Under the pieces are notes generated by a model that had not been told where the DNA came from, searched no databases, and saw only the letters and a program-made list of their open reading frames with translations. A stretch of 64,000 nt of DNA from Streptomyces longisporoflavus (GTDB lineage Bacteria; Actinomycetota; Actinomycetes; Streptomycetales; Streptomycetaceae), in the NCBI RefSeq assembly GCF_014649775.1, contig NZ_BMTR01000011.1, positions 186,001-250,000 on the forward strand, read 5' to 3'. The position numbers were made by a program, and so were the translations under genes. Shown piece after piece: positions 56,085 to 63,943 of this stretch. The first letter of the stretch is position 1, and each line of letters opens with the position of its first letter.

Positions 56085-56210
56085 CCCGTGAAAGGACGAG
56101 CGGCGCGGATGTATTCGTTCCGTTCTGCCGGTTTTCTCAGAGATTCTTCATACGGCGGCTCGGTGGCTCGGCGGCATGTCGGCAGACTGCGACAGGCGGC
56201 GGCCCCGGCC

Positions 56211-56879
56211 TCAGTCGGTGTTCATGAAGCCCGCCTCGTACGCCGCGATCACCGCCTGCGTACGGTCCCGCGCCCCCGTCTTGGCGAGCACCGACGCCAC
56301 GTGCGTCTTCACGGTCGCGGGGCCGACGCCCATCCGACCGGCGATCTCCGCGTTGGTCAGGCCCGCCGCCATCAGCCGCAGCACCTCGCTCTCGCGGCTT
56401 GTCAGCCTGGCCACCCAGGCCGGCGGCGCGGGCTTCGCGCGCCCGTGCTCGGCGGCCAGGGCGCGCACCGCGGCCGGGAAGAGCAGCGAGTCGCTGCGCG
56501 CGACGAGCCGCACCGCCTGGACGAGGGAGTCCGCGTCGGCCCGCTTGAGCAGGAACCCGGAGGCCCCGGCGCGCAGCGCCTCGTACACGTAGGAGTCGTT
56601 CTCGAAGGTCGTCACGACCACGATGCGCGGCGGATCGGCGAGCGTCCGCAGAATCTGCTCGGTGGCCCTGATGCCGTCGATCTCCGGCATGCGCACGTCC
56701 ATGAGCACCACGTCGGGCCGCAGCTCGCGCACGACGGACACCGCCTCGGCGCCGCTCGCCGCCTCGCCGACGACCTCCAGGCCGGGCTCGGCGGAGAGGA
56801 TCACGCGCAGGGCGGTGCGCACCATGCGCTCGTCGTCGGCGAGCACGATGCGGATCGGGCCGACTGCCGTCTCGGTCAT
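56211..56879 (-). CDS. NarL/LuxR-type response regulator
   Basis: The 222-residue protein has a receiver domain with the phosphorylation site D61 (VVLMDVRMPEIDG), the acidic pair LADDE (residues 13-17), VVTTFEN with the switch Thr, and the lysine LKRAD. A LuxR helix-turn-helix follows at about residues 150-215: LTSRESEVLRLMAAGLTNAEIAGRMGVGPATVKTHVASVLAKTGARDRTQAV. It overlaps the sensor kinase gene in an ATGA and is its cognate regulator. Targets are unknown; the adjacent PBP gene is a candidate. Confidence 0.95.
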   Translation of the reverse strand: MTETAVGPIRIVLADDERMVRTALRVILSAEPGLEVVGEAASGAEAVSVVRELRPDVVLMDVRMPEIDGIRATEQILRTLADPPRIVVVTTFENDSYVYEALRAGASGFLLKRADADSLVQAVRLVARSDSLLFPAAVRALAAEHGRAKPAPPAWVARLTSRESEVLRLMAAGLTNAEIAGRMGVGPATVKTHVASVLAKTGARDRTQAVIAAYEAGFMNTD

Positions 56880-58156
56880 GCGGGTCCCTTCAGGGGAAGT
56901 CGTACGTCCAGCCGCCAGCTGCCGTTCACCGGTCCCGCCTCGGCGGTGCCGCCCAGGAGCCTGGCCCGGTCGGTGATGCCGCGCAGGCCGTGGCCGCCGC
57001 CGGGGCGGGATGCGGGGCGTTTGGCGGGCAGCGGGTTCTCCGCGACGATCTCCAGGTCGGCGGCGTCCAGGGCGATGCGGAGGGTCACCGGGGCGTCGGG
57101 GCCCGCGTGCCGCAACGCGTTGCTCAGGCTCTCCTGGACGATGCGGTAGGCCTCGCGGGACACCATCGCGGGCAGGGCGTCCGGGCCGCCGGGGCCGAGC
57201 TCGACCGTCGCCCTGACCCGCAGGCCGCCCGCGCGGGTGCGCTTGAGGAGCCCGTCCAGGTCGGCGGAGAGGGTGGGGGCGGGCGCCGTCGGGCTCGCCT
57301 CGCCGGTGCCGCCCTCCCGCAGGACTCCGAGGACCGCGTCGAGTTCGCCCACCGTGCGCCGGGTCGTCTCCTCGATGGCGGCCAGGGCGTCGCGGACGAA
57401 TTCCGGGTCGCGGTCGAGAACCCTGCGCGCGGCGCTCGCCTGGAGCGTGACGGCGCTCAGGGCGTGTCCCACCGAGTCGTGCAGCTCCCGCGCGAGCCGG
57501 TTGCGTACGGCGAGGTCCGCGGCGCGCTGTTCGGCCGCCGCGAGCCGGTCGGCGGGCGAGGGCCCGAGGAGAGCGGGCGCCCAGCGCGCGAGCAGGCTCC
57601 CGGCCGCCGCCGCGCACGCCGCGAGCGCGACGAGGAAGAGGATCCCGGCGATCGGCGAGAGCGCGAGCAGCCAGCCCTCGCCGAAGACCTCGGGCATCCC
57701 GACCCGGCTGCCCCGCACCGCCGCGGCGAACGGCAGCACGACCAGCACCGCCGCGAACGGCGGCAGGGCGAGGGACATCCCGCTGATGATTCCGCCGAAC
57801 CCGAGATGCAGCGTGAACCACGCGACGGTGCGCCCGCGCGTCTGCCGGGACCGGGCGGGCCCGTCGGCGAGCACATCACCCGGCACGTCGCACAGCGCGC
57901 GTACGGCGGCCACCGACATGGGCCGCGTGAGCGGGAAGAGGGCGGTGACCGCGGCGAGCGGCAACCCCACGGCGAAGGAGCCGAGTTGGGAGGTGAACGA
58001 ACCGAAGACGTTCTCCTCGCCGAGCAGCGGCCCGACGACGACGGAACCCACGAAGACGTACGGCATGGCGAGCGCGCCGCCGAGGATCAGATGGACCCAC
58101 CGGCGCCGGGCCCGCCGCCCGAAGAGGACCGTCAGGGCCGCCGGAAAAGCCTTCAC
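56876..58156 (-). CDS. Sensor histidine kinase (NarX-like, HisKA_3)
   Basis: The 426-residue product starts at GTG 58154-58156 (MKAFPAALTVLFGRRARRR). An N-terminal sensor of about four or five membrane segments is followed by a dimerisation domain with the phosphoacceptor His in LARELHDSVGHALSAVTLQASAARRVL. A HATPase_c domain follows: YRIVQESLSNALRHAG with the N box, then PGGGHGLRGITDRARLLGGTAEA with the G box. It overlaps both its response regulator gene and the upstream membrane-protein gene by 4 bp. The stimulus is probably sensed within the membrane. Confidence 0.93.
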   Translation of the reverse strand: MKAFPAALTVLFGRRARRRWVHLILGGALAMPYVFVGSVVVGPLLGEENVFGSFTSQLGSFAVGLPLAAVTALFPLTRPMSVAAVRALCDVPGDVLADGPARSRQTRGRTVAWFTLHLGFGGIISGMSLALPPFAAVLVVLPFAAAVRGSRVGMPEVFGEGWLLALSPIAGILFLVALAACAAAAGSLLARWAPALLGPSPADRLAAAEQRAADLAVRNRLARELHDSVGHALSAVTLQASAARRVLDRDPEFVRDALAAIEETTRRTVGELDAVLGVLREGGTGEASPTAPAPTLSADLDGLLKRTRAGGLRVRATVELGPGGPDALPAMVSREAYRIVQESLSNALRHAGPDAPVTLRIALDAADLEIVAENPLPAKRPASRPGGGHGLRGITDRARLLGGTAEAGPVNGSWRLDVRLPLKGPA

Positions 58157-58761
58157 CCGGGGCACCGCGCCGCCGTGGTGACCGCGCCCGAGCGCTCCCC
58201 GAGGAAGTGTGCTCCGAGGATGGCCACGAGCGTCCCGACGATCATCTGCACAGCGTAGGTCAGGAGCATTCCCGCCGTCGGCTGCCGGGCGATGTCGTCC
58301 ACGCCGACGAACGAGGCGAGCAGCAGCCGGCCGCCCCAGCAGACGATCGCCCCCGAGCCCAGCCAGGCCAGGGCGAGCGGGACCATGACGGGCAGCGCGG
58401 GGGCCCACCGGAAGGCGATGAGCAACCCGCCCGCCACGGCGGAGCCGAGGTAGACCATGTCCAGTGCTTCGAGGACGTAGAAGTCGGTCGTACGCTCCTC
58501 GATCCGGGCCTCGTTCAGGGCGAAGGCGGAGCCGGTGAGCCACAGGAGGTGCAGGGCGGCCGGGACGACGGCAAGCAGGGAGGCGGCGACTGCGACGCCC
58601 CGCCCGGAACCGCCGCGGGACAGGTCCGGGACCCGGCCCCGCCAGAGGTGGCCCCAGCGGTCGCGTGCGTAGCGGACGAACAGGGCGCCGAGGGCCAGGC
58701 CGAGTTTGAGGGCGAGGTAGGGGAGAGCGGCGGCGATGGCCACGGCGCGGAGGGCTTTCAT
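58153..58761 (-). CDS. Membrane protein encoded first in the two-component operon
   Basis: The 202-residue product starts MKALRAVAIAAALPYLALKLGLALGAL at ATG 58759-58761, with GGAGG close upstream; an in-frame start 36 codons earlier gives an unlikely Pro/Gly-rich leader. It has about five hydrophobic segments with short loops (RYARDRWGHLW, ARIEERTTDFYVLEALDMVYLG). The GTGA overlap with the kinase gene suggests it is an accessory sensor or a membrane partner of the kinase. I do not recognise a family. Confidence 0.82.
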   Translation of the reverse strand: MKALRAVAIAAALPYLALKLGLALGALFVRYARDRWGHLWRGRVPDLSRGGSGRGVAVAASLLAVVPAALHLLWLTGSAFALNEARIEERTTDFYVLEALDMVYLGSAVAGGLLIAFRWAPALPVMVPLALAWLGSGAIVCWGGRLLLASFVGVDDIARQPTAGMLLTYAVQMIVGTLVAILGAHFLGERSGAVTTAARCPG

Positions 58762-58881
58762 GCCCTCCACGCTCCCGTCACCGGGCACGGGCCACGTCCT
58801 GCGCGACGATGATCCGGGTCCGCCGCGCGGGGGAGGGGGCTGAATGACGCCGGACTCACCCGCCGGCAAACGACGCCTGAC

Positions 58882-59373
58882 TCACCCCTCCAGCAGAAGA
58901 ACGTCCTCCGCGATCTCCTCGCCCCGCGCGTGCGCGAACCCGCTGGCACGTGCCGTCACCCGGAACCCGCACTTCTCGAGCACCCGCAGGGACCCCGTGT
59001 TGTCCGCGGCCGCACGGGCGTAGAGCGGTCGCTCCGGGACCTCCGCGATGAGGGCACGCAGCGCCGCCGTCGCGAGGCCGCGACCCCAGTACGCGCGGTC
59101 GATCCAGTACGTGACCTCCCGCTCCCCCGGCTCGCCGTAGACGCACGCGCTGCCCACCACGTCCCCGTCCGCGAGGACCGTACGCGCGACGACGTCCGGC
59201 GACTCCCGGAGCTTCTTCCAGTGGGCATCGAAGAGGGTCCGGTCGGCCGTCTTCGGAGAGGTGAAGGCCGCCACGTGGTTCGACTCGGGATCGTTCATCT
59301 GCCGGTAGAAGACCGGGAGATCGCTGTCGTGCACCGGGCGCAGACTGATATCGATGCTTTCCGTGCTCACCAT
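58882..59373 (-). CDS. GNAT family N-acetyltransferase
   Basis: The 163-residue product has the GNAT fold: an N-terminal LRPVHDSDLPVFYRQMNDPESNHVAAF typical of RimJ-like types, then TVLADGDVVGSACVYGE, VTYWIDRAYWGRGLATAALRALI with the acetyl-CoA loop R-G-x-G/A, and the C-terminal ARAAADNTGSLRVLEKCGFRVTA. The acceptor substrate is unknown; RimJ/RimL-like N-terminal or small-molecule acetylation are both possible. It lies 3 bp downstream of the IclR gene on the same strand and may be co-transcribed with it. Confidence 0.9.
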   Translation of the reverse strand: MVSTESIDISLRPVHDSDLPVFYRQMNDPESNHVAAFTSPKTADRTLFDAHWKKLRESPDVVARTVLADGDVVGSACVYGEPGEREVTYWIDRAYWGRGLATAALRALIAEVPERPLYARAAADNTGSLRVLEKCGFRVTARASGFAHARGEEIAEDVLLLEG

Positions 59374-59376
59374 GGC

Positions 59377-60147
59377 TCAGAGCCTACGAGTCGCCAGTGT
59401 CAAACGGTCCCGTGCGTCGAACAACGCGTCCTTCACCATCTGTTCGTGCGCGGGCGTCAGCCGCGCGACCGGCACGGAGCAGCTGATCGCGTCCCGCGCG
59501 GGCGTGCGGTACGGGATCGCGACGCCGAAGCAGCGCAGGCCGAGCGTGTTCTCCTCGCGGTCCACCGCGAAGCCCTGCTCGCGGACCGTGCGCAGTTCCT
59601 CGATCAGCTTCTCGCGGTCGGTGATCGTGTGCTCGGTCAGCGCGGGCAGCGTTTCCGGGAGCATCTTGCGGACCTGCTCGTCGGTGTGTGTGGCGAGCAG
59701 CGCCTTGCCCAGGGACGTCGAGTGCGCGGGGAGCCGGCGGCCCACCCGGGTGAAGGGGCGCAGATAGTGCTGGGACTGGCGCGTGGCGAGGTAGACGACG
59801 TTCGTGCCGTCCAGGCGCGCGAGGTGGATCGTCTCCGTGGTGTCGTCCGAGAGGCGGTCGAGCGTCGGACGCGCCGCCGCCACCACCTCGTCGCCGTCGA
59901 TGTACGACGTGCCGACAAGCAGGGCCCGTACCCCGATGCCGTACCGCGTGCCGGTGGCGTCCGTCTCCACCCAGCCGAGCTCCACCAGCGTACGAAGAAG
60001 CATGTACAGGCTGGATTTGGGGTACCCGACGGCCTCCTGCACGGCGGCCAGAGAATGCATTCCGGGGCGGCCCGCGAAGTATTCGAGCAACTCCACCGTC
60101 CGCACCGCGGACTTGACCTGTGCTCCGCCAGTCTCGCCAGCCGACAT
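59377..60147 (-). CDS. IclR family regulator of the semialdehyde dehydrogenase
   Basis: The 256-residue product has the IclR winged helix (KSAVRTVELLEYFAGRPGMHSLAAVQEAVGYPKSSLYMLLRTLVELGWVETD, about residues 12-65). A GAF-like effector domain follows with the conserved blocks RRLPAHSTSLGKALLA and GFAVDREENTLGLRCFGVAIPYR. The start is ATG 60145-60147. It is divergent from the ketoglutarate semialdehyde dehydrogenase gene, and inverted repeats lie between them, so it most likely controls that gene in answer to a sugar-acid metabolite. KdgR-type uronate regulators belong to the same family. Confidence 0.93.
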   Translation of the reverse strand: MSAGETGGAQVKSAVRTVELLEYFAGRPGMHSLAAVQEAVGYPKSSLYMLLRTLVELGWVETDATGTRYGIGVRALLVGTSYIDGDEVVAAARPTLDRLSDDTTETIHLARLDGTNVVYLATRQSQHYLRPFTRVGRRLPAHSTSLGKALLATHTDEQVRKMLPETLPALTEHTITDREKLIEELRTVREQGFAVDREENTLGLRCFGVAIPYRTPARDAISCSVPVARLTPAHEQMVKDALFDARDRLTLATRRL

Positions 60148-60187
60148 CGCCCTTGACCCCTTAGTTCGACGAGAAATAGTCTCCGAA

Positions 60188-60229
60188 GTCTCCGGTTCAT
60201 CATCGGAGACAGCGTTCAGCATATCGAAC
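60188..60229. promoter_or_regulatory. Candidate IclR operators in the divergent region
   Basis: GTCTCCG-N9-CGGAGAC lies at 60188-60210, with another GTCTCCG at 60179-60185, and GTTC-N8-GAAC at 60214-60229. They fill the 133-bp region between the IclR gene (start 60147, minus) and the dehydrogenase gene (start 60281, plus). IclR-family dimers bind such short interrupted palindromes. Confidence 0.55.
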
Positions 60230-60280
60230 AGCCCAGGTGGGTGGCAGCACATCTGAGGCATCACCTCTGGAGGACCCGCG

Positions 60281-61810
60281 GTGGCAGCAGCACCAGTCTG
60301 GAGTGTCGACCCCCGAACCGGGAAGCAGCGCGAACAGGTTGCGGTCGAAGCCACAGCCCAAGAGGTGGATCAGGCGGTACGCGCCGCACTGGCCGCCCTC
60401 GACGCGCTCGCCGACCGCACCGTACGCGCCGCCTTCCTGCGCTCCGCGGCCGAACTGCTCGACGAGGCCAAGGACCACCTGGTGGAGGCCGCGGACGCGG
60501 AGACCGCGCTCGGCCCCGTCCGGCTCACCGGCGAGCTCGCCCGCACCTGCTATCAGCTGCGGGCCTTCGCCGACGTGGTCGACGAGGGCGGCTTCCTCGG
60601 CGTCGTCATCGACCACCCCGACAGCAGCGCGACCCCGCCCATCCCGGACCTGCGGCGCTACAAGATCCCGCTGGGCGTGGTGGCCGTCTACTCCGCGTCC
60701 AACTTCCCCTTCGCCTTCTCCGTGCCCGGCGGCGACACCGCGAGCGCGCTCGCCGCGGGCTGCCCCGTGGTCGTCAAGGCGCACCCGGACCACCCCGGCA
60801 CCTCCGAACTGGTCGCGGCGACGCTGCGCCGGGCCGCGGCCCGGCACGACATCCCCGAGGGCGTCATCGGCCTCGTGCACGGCTTCGAGGCGGGAGTCGA
60901 GCTGGTCAAGCACCCGCTCGTCTCCGGCGCGGGCTTCACGGGATCGATCCGCGGCGGCCGTGCCCTCTTCGACGCGGCGGCGGCCCGCCCCGTGCCGATC
61001 CCCTTCCACGGCGAGCTCGGCTCCCTCAACCCGGTCGTCGTGACCGAGGCGGCGGCGGCCGAGCGCGCGGAGGAGATCGGCACCGGTCTCGCGGGCTCGA
61101 TGACGCTCGGCGTCGGTCAGTTCTGCGTCAAGCCCGGCCTGGTCTTCGCGCCGGCGGGCACGGGCGGCGACCGGTTCCTCAAGTCCCTGACGGAGGCGGT
61201 CAGCGACACCGAGGCCGGGGTGCTCCTGGACCACCGGATGCGGGACAACTTCGTCGCGGGCGTGCGCGAGCGGGGCGAACTGCCCGACGTGGAAGCGCCG
61301 GTGACGCCGGGCGCGGGCGGCGAGCACACGGTGAGCCCGGGCTTCCTGACGGTCCCGGCGGCCAAGCTCGCCACCGAGGGGGAGCACGACCTGCTCCTGG
61401 AGGAGTGCTTCGGCCCCGTCACGGTCGTCGCGCGCTACGAGAACGAGGCGGAGATCACTGACGTGCTCACCCGGCTTCCCGGCAACCTCACGGCGACGGT
61501 GCAGCTGTCCGCCGACGAGGCCGCGGGCGAGGGGCGCGGCGCGGAGCTGGTCGCCGAACTCACGCCGCTGGCCGGACGCGTCCTGGTCAACGGGTGGCCG
61601 ACCGGGGTCGCGGTGGCGCCCGCGCAGCACCACGGCGGGCCCTACCCGGCGACGACGTCGACCTCCACCTCCGTGGGCGGCACGGCGATCGAGCGCTGGC
61701 TGCGTCCCGTGGCGTACCAGAACACGCCTGAGGCGCTGCTCCCGCCCGAGCTGCGTGACGACAATCCGCTGGGGCTCCCGCGCCGCTACGACGGGCGCCT
61801 GGAACACTGA
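60281..61810 (+). CDS. Alpha-ketoglutarate semialdehyde dehydrogenase (NADP+ type aldehyde dehydrogenase)
   Basis: This enzyme oxidises 2,5-dioxopentanoate, made by KdgD, to alpha-ketoglutarate. The 509-residue protein begins at GTG 60281 behind GGAGG. It belongs to the branch with the short ADAETALGPVRLTGELARTCYQLRAFADVV opening, YSASNFPFAFSVPGGDTASALAAGCPVVVKAHPDHPGTS, catalytic Glu in HGELGSLNPV and catalytic Cys in GVGQFCVKPGLV. It ends in WPTGVAVAPAQHHGGPYPATTS. That branch is typical of ketoglutarate semialdehyde dehydrogenases. It is 11 kb from kdgD yet completes the same pathway. Confidence 0.9.
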   Translation: MAAAPVWSVDPRTGKQREQVAVEATAQEVDQAVRAALAALDALADRTVRAAFLRSAAELLDEAKDHLVEAADAETALGPVRLTGELARTCYQLRAFADVVDEGGFLGVVIDHPDSSATPPIPDLRRYKIPLGVVAVYSASNFPFAFSVPGGDTASALAAGCPVVVKAHPDHPGTSELVAATLRRAAARHDIPEGVIGLVHGFEAGVELVKHPLVSGAGFTGSIRGGRALFDAAAARPVPIPFHGELGSLNPVVVTEAAAAERAEEIGTGLAGSMTLGVGQFCVKPGLVFAPAGTGGDRFLKSLTEAVSDTEAGVLLDHRMRDNFVAGVRERGELPDVEAPVTPGAGGEHTVSPGFLTVPAAKLATEGEHDLLLEECFGPVTVVARYENEAEITDVLTRLPGNLTATVQLSADEAAGEGRGAELVAELTPLAGRVLVNGWPTGVAVAPAQHHGGPYPATTSTSTSVGGTAIERWLRPVAYQNTPEALLPPELRDDNPLGLPRRYDGRLEH

Positions 61811-61815
61811 CGTCC

Positions 61816-62424
61816 ATGGACGTCAACATCCCCGAACTGCCCTTCTCCTTGCGTACGTACGGTCCCGACGGGAACTGGTCGTACGAGGACGGCGTGCTCA
61901 CCGGCTGGGCCGGCGCCCGGCAGGACCGTTTCGTGCCGCCGACGGGCGAGGCGCTCGACCCCGCGTCCGACGCGCCCCGCCTGCTCGGCGCGCCCGAGGG
62001 GGACTTCCAGCTGATCGCCCGCGTGACGGTCGGTTTCGCGGCGGCGTTCGACGCGGGCGTGCTCTACCTGCACGTGGGCGACCGGGAGTGGGCCAAGCTC
62101 TGCCTGGAGCGGTCGCCGGACGAGGCGACGGTCTGCACGGTCGTCACCCGCGGCCGCTCCGACGACGCGAACGCGTTCGTCGTCGACGGCAGCAGCGTCT
62201 GGCTCCGCGTCAGCCGCACGGGCTCGGCGTTCGCCTTCCACGCGTCCGCGGACGGCGAGCACTGGACGTTCGTCCGGATCTTCTCCCTGGGCGAGGAGAA
62301 GACGGCCGGCGCGGCGCTGGTGGGTTTCATGGCGCAGTCCCCGGTGGGGGAGGGGTGCGTGGTGACGTTCGACGGGATCGAGTTCCGCCCGAACTGGCCC
62401 CGGGGCCTCAGGGACGGGTCCTAG
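61816..62424 (+). CDS. DUF1349 family protein
   Basis: The 202-residue product starts MDVNIPELPFSLRTYGPDGNWSYEDGVLTGWAG only 5 bp after the dehydrogenase stop. It has the concanavalin-like DUF1349 pattern: LIARVTVGFAAAFDAGVLYLHVGDREWAKLCLE, SVWLRVSRTGSAFAFHASADGEHWTFVRIF and GFMAQSPVGEGCVVTFDGIEF. Homologues are thought to bind carbohydrates. There is no signal peptide. Placement in the IclR/dehydrogenase operon suggests a link to sugar or sugar-acid use. A strong terminator follows. Confidence 0.9.
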   Translation: MDVNIPELPFSLRTYGPDGNWSYEDGVLTGWAGARQDRFVPPTGEALDPASDAPRLLGAPEGDFQLIARVTVGFAAAFDAGVLYLHVGDREWAKLCLERSPDEATVCTVVTRGRSDDANAFVVDGSSVWLRVSRTGSAFAFHASADGEHWTFVRIFSLGEEKTAGAALVGFMAQSPVGEGCVVTFDGIEFRPNWPRGLRDGS

Positions 62425-62443
62425 TACCCCGCTACGAGACGGC

Positions 62444-62487
62444 CTCGAACGCCGGACGGACCGTGTCCGGCCCGTCCGGCGTTCGAG
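62444..62487 (+). terminator. Terminator after the DUF1349 gene
   Basis: CTCGAACGCCGGACGG (62444-62459) pairs perfectly with CCGTCCGGCGTTCGAG (62472-62487), a 16-bp stem with a 12-base loop that can itself pair in part. It closes the semialdehyde dehydrogenase operon. Confidence 0.9.
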
Positions 62488-62531
62488 AACGGACTCGGAA
62501 CCCGGAGCCCCCGGAACGCGTCTGTCGCAGC

Positions 62532-63047
62532 ATGATCCACTCAGCACTTCCCACGACGATGCGGACCGCGATGCCGACCGTCATACGCAGCGCCCTGACC
62601 GCCGACGCCCCGGATCTCGCCGCCCTGCACGCGCGCGCCCGCGCCACGTACTACCCCGAAGGGCTGCCGGACGCGGGCGTCGACGGGACCGTGCTGTGGC
62701 GGGAGGCCGTCGAGCGCCGTGACGGGCATGTGCTGTGCGCGGTCCGCGAGGGCAGGATCGTGGGCGTGGCGTCCTTCCGTACGCCCGGGGGCGAGGCGGC
62801 GGACACCGTGACGCTCTTCCAGTTCCACGTCGACCCCGACCACTGGCGTGCCGGAGTCGGCACGGCCCTGCACGCCGCCTGCGTGGAGGAGTGGCGGGCC
62901 GACGGCATCCGGCTGGCCGGCCTGGACGTCCACCGCGAGAACCACCGCGCCCGGGCCTTCTACACCCGGCACGGCTGGCAGCCCGCGGAGCCGGACGAGG
63001 GCGCGGGCACGCACTTGCGGATGCGGCTGGCCGTGACGGCGGGGTGA
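62532..63047 (+). CDS. GNAT family N-acetyltransferase
   Basis: The 171-residue product is called from ATG 62532 (MIHSALPTTMRTAMPTV); the ATG at 62559 (MRTAMPTVIRSAL) is an equally good start, since neither has a clear ribosome-binding site. GNAT motifs are IRSALTADAPDLAALHARARATYYP, CAVREGRIVGVASF, FQFHVDPDHWRAGVGTALHAACVEEW with the acetyl-CoA loop R-A-G-V-G, and LDVHRENHRARAFYTRHGWQP. The substrate is unknown. It is a single gene between a terminator and the DsbA-like gene. Confidence 0.88.
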   Translation: MIHSALPTTMRTAMPTVIRSALTADAPDLAALHARARATYYPEGLPDAGVDGTVLWREAVERRDGHVLCAVREGRIVGVASFRTPGGEAADTVTLFQFHVDPDHWRAGVGTALHAACVEEWRADGIRLAGLDVHRENHRARAFYTRHGWQPAEPDEGAGTHLRMRLAVTAG

Positions 63048-63147
63048 CGGCCAGGGTGTCCGGGGAATGAGCGGCCCGGGTCGTACGTTCTTCAACTGAC
63101 CGGGGGGACCCTCCGCACTACCGTTCGACCTGAAGAGAGCTAGTCAC

Positions 63148-63873
63148 ATGCGCGTCGAGATCTGGTCCGATATCGCCTGCCCCTGGTGCTATGTCGGAAA
63201 GGCCCGCTTCGAGAAGGCGCTCGCCGCCTTCCCGCACCGCGACGACGTCGAGGTGGTGCACCGCTCCTTCGAGCTCGACCCCTCACGCGCCAAGGGCGAC
63301 AGCGGGCCCGTGATCCCGATGCTCGCCAAGAAGTACGGCATGAGCGAGGAGCAGGCCAAGGAGGCCGAGCGGAATCTCGGCGTGAACGCATCCTCCGAAG
63401 GGCTCGACTACCTCACCGAGGGCCGCGACCACGGCAGCACCTTCGACATGCACCGGCTGCTCCACTTCGCCAAGGAGGAGCAGGGCAGGCAGGACGAGCT
63501 GCTCGGGCTCCTCTACCGCGCCAACTTCGCCGAGGAACGCTCCGTCTTCGACGACGACGAGCGGCTCGTGGAGCTCGCGGTCGCGGCCGGTCTCGACGCG
63601 GACGACGCCCGCGCGGTCCTCGCCGACCCGTCCCGCTACGCCGACGACGTACGCGCCGACGAGCGCGAGGCCGCCGAACTCGGCGCGAACGGCGTGCCGT
63701 TCTTCGTCCTCGACCGCAAGTACGGGGTCTCCGGCGCCCAGCCCGCCGACGTGTTCGGCCAGGCCCTCGAACAGGCCTGGGGCAGCCGCTCGCCGCTCAC
63801 CACCCTCGCGGACGGCGACGCCTGCGGCCCCGACGGCTGCGCGGTCCCGCAGGCCGGGGCCGAGAACGCGTAA
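63148..63873 (+). CDS. DsbA family oxidoreductase (FrnE-like)
   Basis: The 241-residue product starts MRVEIWSDIACPWCYVGKARFEKAL; the redox-active disulfide is C11-P-W-C14. The thioredoxin-fold segments with a helical insert (LDYLTEGRDHGSTFDMHRLLHFAKEEQGRQDEL) and cis-Pro region NGVPFFVLDRKYGVSGAQP fit the cytosolic FrnE/HCCA-isomerase branch of DsbA. There is no signal peptide. Two further cysteines near the C-terminus (DACGPDGCAV) may form a second redox pair. It may act as a disulfide isomerase in oxidative stress; its partner is unknown. Confidence 0.92.
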   Translation: MRVEIWSDIACPWCYVGKARFEKALAAFPHRDDVEVVHRSFELDPSRAKGDSGPVIPMLAKKYGMSEEQAKEAERNLGVNASSEGLDYLTEGRDHGSTFDMHRLLHFAKEEQGRQDELLGLLYRANFAEERSVFDDDERLVELAVAAGLDADDARAVLADPSRYADDVRADEREAAELGANGVPFFVLDRKYGVSGAQPADVFGQALEQAWGSRSPLTTLADGDACGPDGCAVPQAGAENA

Positions 63874-63943
63874 GGGCCGCCGACCGGTCTCCCGCGCACA
63901 CGCGTGATGGACGCGGGCGTGAACGGGCGCGAGAGTTGATCCC

